A stretch of DNA of 64,000 bases from Steinernema hermaphroditum (Eukaryota; Nematoda; Chromadorea; Rhabditida; Steinernematidae): NCBI GenBank assembly GCA_030435675.1, contig CM059625.1, forward strand, positions 3,286,001 through 3,350,000, read 5' to 3'. The position numbers and the translations under genes are program-made. The notes under the pieces were generated by a model. It saw nothing but the letters and a program-made list of their open reading frames with translations, was not told the DNA's origin and did not search any database. This document shows positions 59,101-64,000 of the stretch, piece after piece (within the stretch, counting starts at the first letter, position 1; each line of letters opens with the position of its first letter).

Positions 59101-60884
59101 ATAAACTTGTGGTTATACAGGAGAGGACCAATAGTGGTACCTTCGAAAGCGTCGGATCGGACTGAAAATCTACGAGCAAGGAGCTGGGAAAAAAGTCGAA
59201 TCCGGACCCGAAAAATGGCATCGGAGACCCTCCACAGTTCTTTCAACTGGCTTTCCCGTAACACCAGAAGGGAGATACATTATCTGGTGTATAGCAGATA
59301 AGATTATGGAGCTGAGGTACACCAGTGGTTCTTGTTCACTAAATTTCAGGGAGATCTCAGGCAGACACTGGGAGGAAACGAGTCAACCGACGCTTAGAAA
59401 GTAAGGACGCTTATTTTGGGTCTACTCGGCCAGTTCATTTTTCACATCATCCAGTGACCGGTCAAAGTGAGCGAACGAACGCGCGTGACCTTTTTTTATG
59501 ATACCTTCAGAAACATTGCCCTACTAAACCTCTTGTACCAGGAACTGAGCAGCGTACTGACCGGTTCACCACATTTAGGCTTTCATTTTGCATTTGGGTT
59601 TCTTCATTTCAGTATTTTTTTTGCTCTCTACCATAGGTGAGAACTTGTCATACACATTCTGCTCAGAACATTGAATCGTGGGAATGCACAAAAATGCGAA
59701 ATACAAGGACGTTCATTGCAATACAACTAAAAACAGACATCAAAGTCTGATCTAATTAAAACGGTATGAATCTTTTGGAAGTTTTTATTTTACGTACTAA
59801 AGATAGAGGCAGTGCGATAAATCTTCGAAAAATGACCACTAGTCAGTCAAAGATCAGAATACATATAAGATTTCTATGGACGCACTGGATCGAGGCACAG
59901 ACAACAAAGAATCCCCTTTCCACCAAAATAAACCGGAACGGAAGTCCTACGAAAACAACTGGTAATCCTTTCAATGCGCACTAATCGACGCGTTCACGTT
60001 TAAACACAACAAATACGGACACAAAGTTTGCTACACACTTTATGCTTTTAAGGGAGCCTATAGAAAAGTGGAAAAATGAGAAAAAAAAAGGTTTTCGCAT
60101 CATGCTAATAAGTTTTGTGCTATCCGATCAACAAGATAGTTATTGTTGAATAAAACAGATGCTGCAAGTCCATTTTCTCATCACTACATCGAGAACATGA
60201 GGAACGACGGTCCACGATTCAAGGGAGGAGTTTTGAAGGCTGGAGATGAATTGCTACAAGTAGTCGTGTGGTAGAGAATCTCGAAAAACAGTAAACACTA
60301 TTTTAGGTCAACCAGGAAGTTCTGTTCGGGCAGTTCCACATAACTGTTCGACAGGCCCTAACAAAAGCGGCATCAACGGGAAAGCCTGTCCGTTTGTACG
60401 TTTCCAGAAAAGCCCAGCAAGTGAACCTCTTCGCCCGAAGCAGTCCAGAATAGAGTTTGCCTCAAGCGTATCTAGTTTTGGCATCTTCCGATGACGACTT
60501 TACTTTACTTCATGAATCAAAGGCGTTACGCCTTGCATGACACCAATTAATAGACAACAGAGGATATCACTTGTAGACGGCTTCAATAGACGGCTTCATT
60601 CCTGGCACGGCGTTGACGTCGAACCGGTGGGAGACGGCGCGCTTCACGGGGCATCTGGGAATGGGCGAAACTCCGGAAATGGCGGCCGAACTTCTTCTTC
60701 TCGGGGCGTTTGAGGAGGCTTCTGCGTCAGAGGAGGCTTCTGAGCTCGCATCTGCTACGGAGAGATGAGTCCGTGGTTCGGGGGTTGCGTCTTCCTCAGT
60801 GTTGGTGTCCTCAGAGCGTCAGCGACCTTCGGGATGACATCTCACGCAGCGTCGGGCAAAAAAAAAAAAAAAAGAAAGAAAAAG

Positions 60885-60958
<74 letters not shown>

Positions 60959-63918
60959 TATATTTTTTTAGTTAAAGTTTGTTGTGGTTTTTTGTTTTTT
61001 TTGGTCTCAAAAAAATTTTGGGATTTTTCGAAGCAAATTTCTAAAAAATCCTCTGCGCAGAATTTTAATATTCGATTTAACTAAAATCGGTAGTTGTTTT
61101 TCGCAATATTCAATACCGCTTCAGATGGCATCCAGTACAAAAGAACCCAGTTGAAGGAGTATTTAAAAGGAGGCTGAGGTTTGTCTTAGATCAACTTTCT
61201 TTAGACGAAAGCTTACTCGTGGAAGTGCTTTATGTGGTAATAGCTCCATAAAAAAAGATTCTTTTTTTACTCTGTTATATGCTGCGCAAGCAGAAAATAA
61301 TCCGCTGTATATGCAGCTGTGCTTGGTAATAGGTCGGAGAGTCACCCTATATTGAAGATTACATTGACGATGGTAAGAGGTATTTGACGACGGTCGAACA
61401 GGAGTTTCATGTCGCTATTGGCTAATAGCGCTGAGAGGATGCGCGGTTTGCACAACATACAAATGGATGGAGAAAAATAGTGGTCAAGTTCAATTTATGA
61501 CGTCGTGTTTTCGTGGGAGGGATAGACTGTTTGTTAGGCTGGTAATATGTAGAATGTTCTTGATAATACTACATTAGAAGAAAGGCGGAAATAAAAATGA
61601 ATAACGGTGGTCCGGTTAGACAGATCCGCTGGCCATCATACACACTTAAAGACAAAAAAAAAACTGATAACCAACCTGATCAATAGGCACTGGCTTGGCA
61701 ATTCCTAAACGAACCAACCCCAATGGAGCGGCTTTGAGCACAGATACGGCTCGATCGAGCGAGCAGTTGGAGAGGTCTTCGCCGTTGACGAAGAGGAGCC
61801 GATCGCCGGGAACGATGCGACCGTCGGCTTGCGCGGCTCCGCCAGGCACTAGACTGCGGATCACAATTACGGAGTCGCCGTGATGCACGGGATCCTGAGG
61901 CGCCAACGCGGAAGGAATGTGTGAATAACGCGTGGAATGCATGCTGTACCTGGTAATCAGCAACGGAGAATCCGAGGCCTTTGGTGTCCTTTTCCAGTTG
62001 GACGATCATTGGCACGCAATTCCAGATGGCAAGGCCGGTGATGGGCTCCAAGGAACGAGACCGTAGTTTGTTGGATACTTGCTCGAGGAGCCAGGCAGTG
62101 TCTTGATTACCGAGATTAATTTCGGATTTTGCCTAGAAGTAAGGGTGTACAAAGCTTATTTCTGACAGTTACTATAGATCTTTTATAGCTATAAAACATG
62201 CATTTATAGAACTTACTTTAACTATCCTATCATCGGAAGATGCTAAAAGTGGGTACGCTTGAGGCAAGCTCTGTTCTGGACTGCTCGGGACGAAAAGGTT
62301 CACTTGCTGCGCTTTTCTGGAAACGTACAAACGGACAGGCTTTCCCGTTGACGCCGCTTTTGTTAGGGCCTGTCGAACAGTTATGTGGGACTGCCCGAAC
62401 AGAACCTCCTGGTTGACCTAAAATAGTGTTCACTGTTTTTCAAGATTCGCCACCCCACGCCTACTTGTAGCAATTCATCTCCAGCCTTCAAAACTCCTCC
62501 CTTGAATCCTGGACCGTCGTTCCTCATGCTCTCGATGTAGTGATGAGGACAGAGCTGCGCACCGTCGACCACGTCTACCGTACCCTCCAGCGAAAGGCCA
62601 AGTCCGCCATCTTCACACTTATCCGGGATCATCTCCGCCAGCGCGACATCGAACTCAGACCCTAATCTGTTCTTCCAGTAAGCGACGTAATCGACGTTTG
62701 ACGCATTTTGTCCGTCCATTCTTTGACTTTCCGTTTCCTGAAATAAGCGACGTTTCTGACTATTAGTAGTACATAGGACGTGAACGGAACGGACAAGCAG
62801 AAATCGGTCGAAGTGCAAGAACTAGCGCAACTGCTGCTCGCTGCGGACAAATTTTGAAATTAATCACACTGTGCTTGCGGGAAGAATCGGGATTCTGGGG
62901 AGCTGTGCTCACTGATGTATGCGCTGATTAATCGCGTGTGTCTTTAGAAAAAAACGCCATAAATGGGAGTCAGTCACCATGGAGCAATTATTTGAAAAAG
63001 ACTTTTGAAACGGCATTTAGATAAGGGTTCTGTGCCGTGTTGGGTGCACTTTGAGATGAGCAATCGATGTAAGGAGGTTCTTTGGTCGCTAGTATAAACC
63101 GTATAAGCGTAGTAGTGAGTGTCCAAATGCGGCAAATAGGTGCTTCTTAAGCTGAATAATGACTGTGCAACACGGAAGGTCAACAGCCGTTTTTCATACG
63201 ATATTTTTTTACGAGTTTATTTCTCGTATCTAAGGCTTACGCCTTGCGAGACGCCTTTTTTATGGAATAAAAAAAGGTGGATACGTAGCCTTTAAAAATT
63301 TTTGGGTTCACCAATGTTACTGGTTGGATTCTAGTGCATTCTTATGGCTAAAGGATTAGCGAGCAAACCAGCTGCTTTGCACAAACATGTTCCACTTAAA
63401 TCGCTCATGTCTGGGGCTAATACGACCAAATCCTCCGATGTAACTAGGCCGTCAATATTGTTTAACTCCATCATATGTACTTTATCGCTATTAATGGTAA
63501 TGAAGTGGAATGGAGGTTCCCACGATATGTGGTCATAATCAAGACTACACAAGGGAACGAACATAATAAATCTGCGTAAACGGACCTGTTCTTGGAGCAT
63601 CTTCAAACATAGGGCTTGCTGAGAGTCAGGCGCGAATCGAATCATTTTTAATCGCACTTTGTTGCCACTCTTCATGAGCATGCGAACGGAATCCGCATGA
63701 CTTAGCCGTTCAATGCTTCTACCGTTGACCTGAAAACAGACGCATGTAAACAACAATTTTACAAGCGTCAAAACAAATACCTCAATAATTAAATCGTGAA
63801 CTTTGATTCCTTTTGACAAGTGAGCACTCGAATTAGGCACAAGTGATTTGACGAAGACTCCACTAATCTCCTCTGGAATCAAATGCGAATTTAAGGGCAG
63901 CCGTTCCAATGGCGACGG
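41147..63918 (-). CDS. mpz-1: multi-PDZ scaffold (MPZ-1/MUPP1/PATJ family), 5' end outside window
   Basis: At least 28 exons, about 1650 residues, all junctions in frame. Exons, 5' to 3': 63781-63918, 63586-63729, 62465-62737, 62217-62417, 61950-62132, 61676-61894, 56067-56156, 55768-55839, 53959-54118, 53659-53756, 53508-53614, 52927-53025, 52353-52590, 51832-51990, 50842-50928, 50260-50421, 50057-50132, 49539-49693, 47848-48261, 47587-47800, 46237-46424, 46077-46190, 44976-45105, 43692-43906, 43352-43639, 41867-42265, 41577-41822 and 41147-41230. Nine PDZ domains are visible, with ligand loops such as [57 protein letters not shown] and LGMGIG (the first domain's loop is off-window). MUPP1-specific stretches include [34 protein letters not shown] and [17 protein letters not shown]. 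Such scaffolds organise apical junction, polarity and receptor complexes. Long linkers are Pro/Ser-rich; one is strongly basic ([15 protein letters not shown]). Confidence 0.92.
54119..55767. other. large mpz-1 intron with a GC-rich coding-like segment
   Basis: Within this intron, 55020-55450 is GC-rich and has open stretches on both strands (for example plus 55285-55494) but no intact gene or known motif. TGCTATGCCACAC at 55093 and CCGCTATGCCACACC at 55243 suggest an internal duplication of part of the segment. It may be a decayed gene or element fragment. The rest of the intron is A/T-rich and unremarkable. Confidence 0.35.
60178..60494 (+). pseudogene. inverted, decayed copy of two mpz-1 PDZ exons
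   Basis: This plus-strand segment is a close copy of minus-strand sequence spanning the end of exon 62465-62737, its intron and most of exon 62217-62417. It includes HYIE-x-[18 protein letters not shown], the 48-bp intron with its acceptor, and [32 protein letters not shown]. By eye over 90% of bases match. A CAG codon has become TAG within the second exon, the P-G-F of the first has changed, and the copy breaks off at GATGA shortly before the exon's donor site. The retained intron shows it was copied as DNA, not from a spliced mRNA. It lies in the 5.5-kb mpz-1 intron in antisense orientation to the host gene. Confidence 0.88.
60491..60857 (-). repeat. dispersed repeat, copy 2 (gene 3'-end-like)
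   Basis: Aligns with 39331-39625 and, at its left tip, with 63216-63254. On the minus strand an open frame runs from about 60800 to a TGA near 60561 and encodes an acidic Ser/Ala-rich stretch, then [28 protein letters not shown] and EAVYK-stop. This frame is more intact than in copy 1. Beyond the stop is a short hairpin (AAGGCG-TTA-CGCCTT). The protein family was not recognised. It directly abuts the PDZ-exon copy on one side and an A-rich tract on the other. Confidence 0.55.
60858..60951. repeat. A-tract/T-tract palindrome
   Basis: About 60 bp of almost pure A (interrupted by three G) is followed directly by about 34 bp of pure T, then further A/T runs. The junction can fold into a long A:T hairpin. 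The long Lys and Phe runs predicted across it are artefacts of the homopolymers. Such a structure is prone to sequencing and assembly error. Confidence 0.9.
63216..63254 (-). repeat. dispersed repeat, copy 3 (tip only)
   Basis: GTTTATTTCTCGTATCTAAG followed by GCTTACGCCTTGCGAGACGCC matches the 3'-UTR-like tip of the repeats at 39331 and 60491. On the minus strand it includes AATAAA and the small hairpin AAGGC-GTA-AGCC-type sequence. Only about 40 bp are recognisable. It lies in the mpz-1 intron 62738-63585. Confidence 0.45.
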
Positions 63919-64000
63919 CTATCGATGGTGATTATGGTGCATTATGCGTGTAGAATGGAGGTTCGTTTGGTTCGATGCCGCGTGTAAATAACGCACTTAA

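Larger units (their letters stand above)
56157..61675. other. 5.5-kb mpz-1 intron
   Basis: The largest mpz-1 intron in the window. It contains the inverted PDZ-exon copy, the dispersed repeat and the A/T palindrome listed separately. A GC-rich island at about 58450-58670 has a TATA-like sequence on the minus strand and could be an internal promoter. The remainder has no recognisable gene. Confidence 0.5.

Noticed and set aside
60710..61084. Open frame with long poly-Lys and poly-Phe runs
   Set aside because: It is created by reading through the A-tract and T-tract at 60858-60951; no real protein sequence surrounds it.
1..64000. Bacterial-type systems (CRISPR array, operon, prophage, toxin-antitoxin)
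   Set aside because: All supported genes are spliced animal genes; no regular spacer arrays, ribosome binding sites or phage genes are present.

Overview
The window is nuclear DNA of a small, intron-dense animal genome, most likely a nematode. Every convincing gene is broken into exons by introns that are mostly 40-50 bp. Several start codons sit directly behind a splice-acceptor-like TTTCAG/TTGCAG with no room for a 5' UTR, as expected for spliced-leader trans-splicing. Acceptors are often TTTAG, TATAG or TTCTAG rather than the strict Caenorhabditis TTTTCAG, so a lineage outside Caenorhabditis (perhaps a clade I worm) is plausible, but the species cannot be fixed from the sequence. All gene models below were assembled by hand from reading frames, GT/AG sites and family conservation.

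Left part (1-16.6 kb): two tandem SARAF-like calcium-entry regulators (minus; the first runs off the left edge), an SLC35A3-type nucleotide-sugar transporter (plus), a heparan sulfate 6-O-sulfotransferase (minus), the TRAPP subunit Bet3/TRAPPC3 (plus), mitofusin fzo-1 (plus) and a gamma-tubulin-complex (GCP) family gene (plus). Two introns of the GCP gene hold a 260-bp hAT-like MITE and a tandem repeat of about 250 bp.

Middle part (17-34 kb): a secreted protein with seven chitin-binding (CBM14) domains (minus), two tandem complete copies of the proteasome lid subunit gene rpn-9/PSMD13 (minus) with a conserved exon plan, a WWOX-like short-chain dehydrogenase (plus; a second hAT-like MITE in an intron), a GILT thiol reductase (minus; one GC-AG intron), and a bZIP transcription factor whose model contains two separate bZIP domains (minus).

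Right part (34-64 kb): about 7 kb without a recognisable gene, then one gene of at least 22.8 kb (minus) encoding an MPZ-1/MUPP1/PATJ multi-PDZ scaffold. At least 28 exons, nine PDZ domains and about 1650 residues are visible, and the 5' end lies beyond the right edge. One of its introns carries an inverted, decayed copy of two of its own PDZ exons, joined to a dispersed repeat and an A/T homopolymer palindrome.

The genes have unrelated jobs: Golgi sugar and sulfation chemistry, vesicle tethering, mitochondrial fusion, microtubule nucleation, proteolysis, cell polarity. There is no sign of a prokaryote-style operon, CRISPR array or virus. The points of interest are tandem duplications, transposon remnants, unusual introns and the two-bZIP protein.
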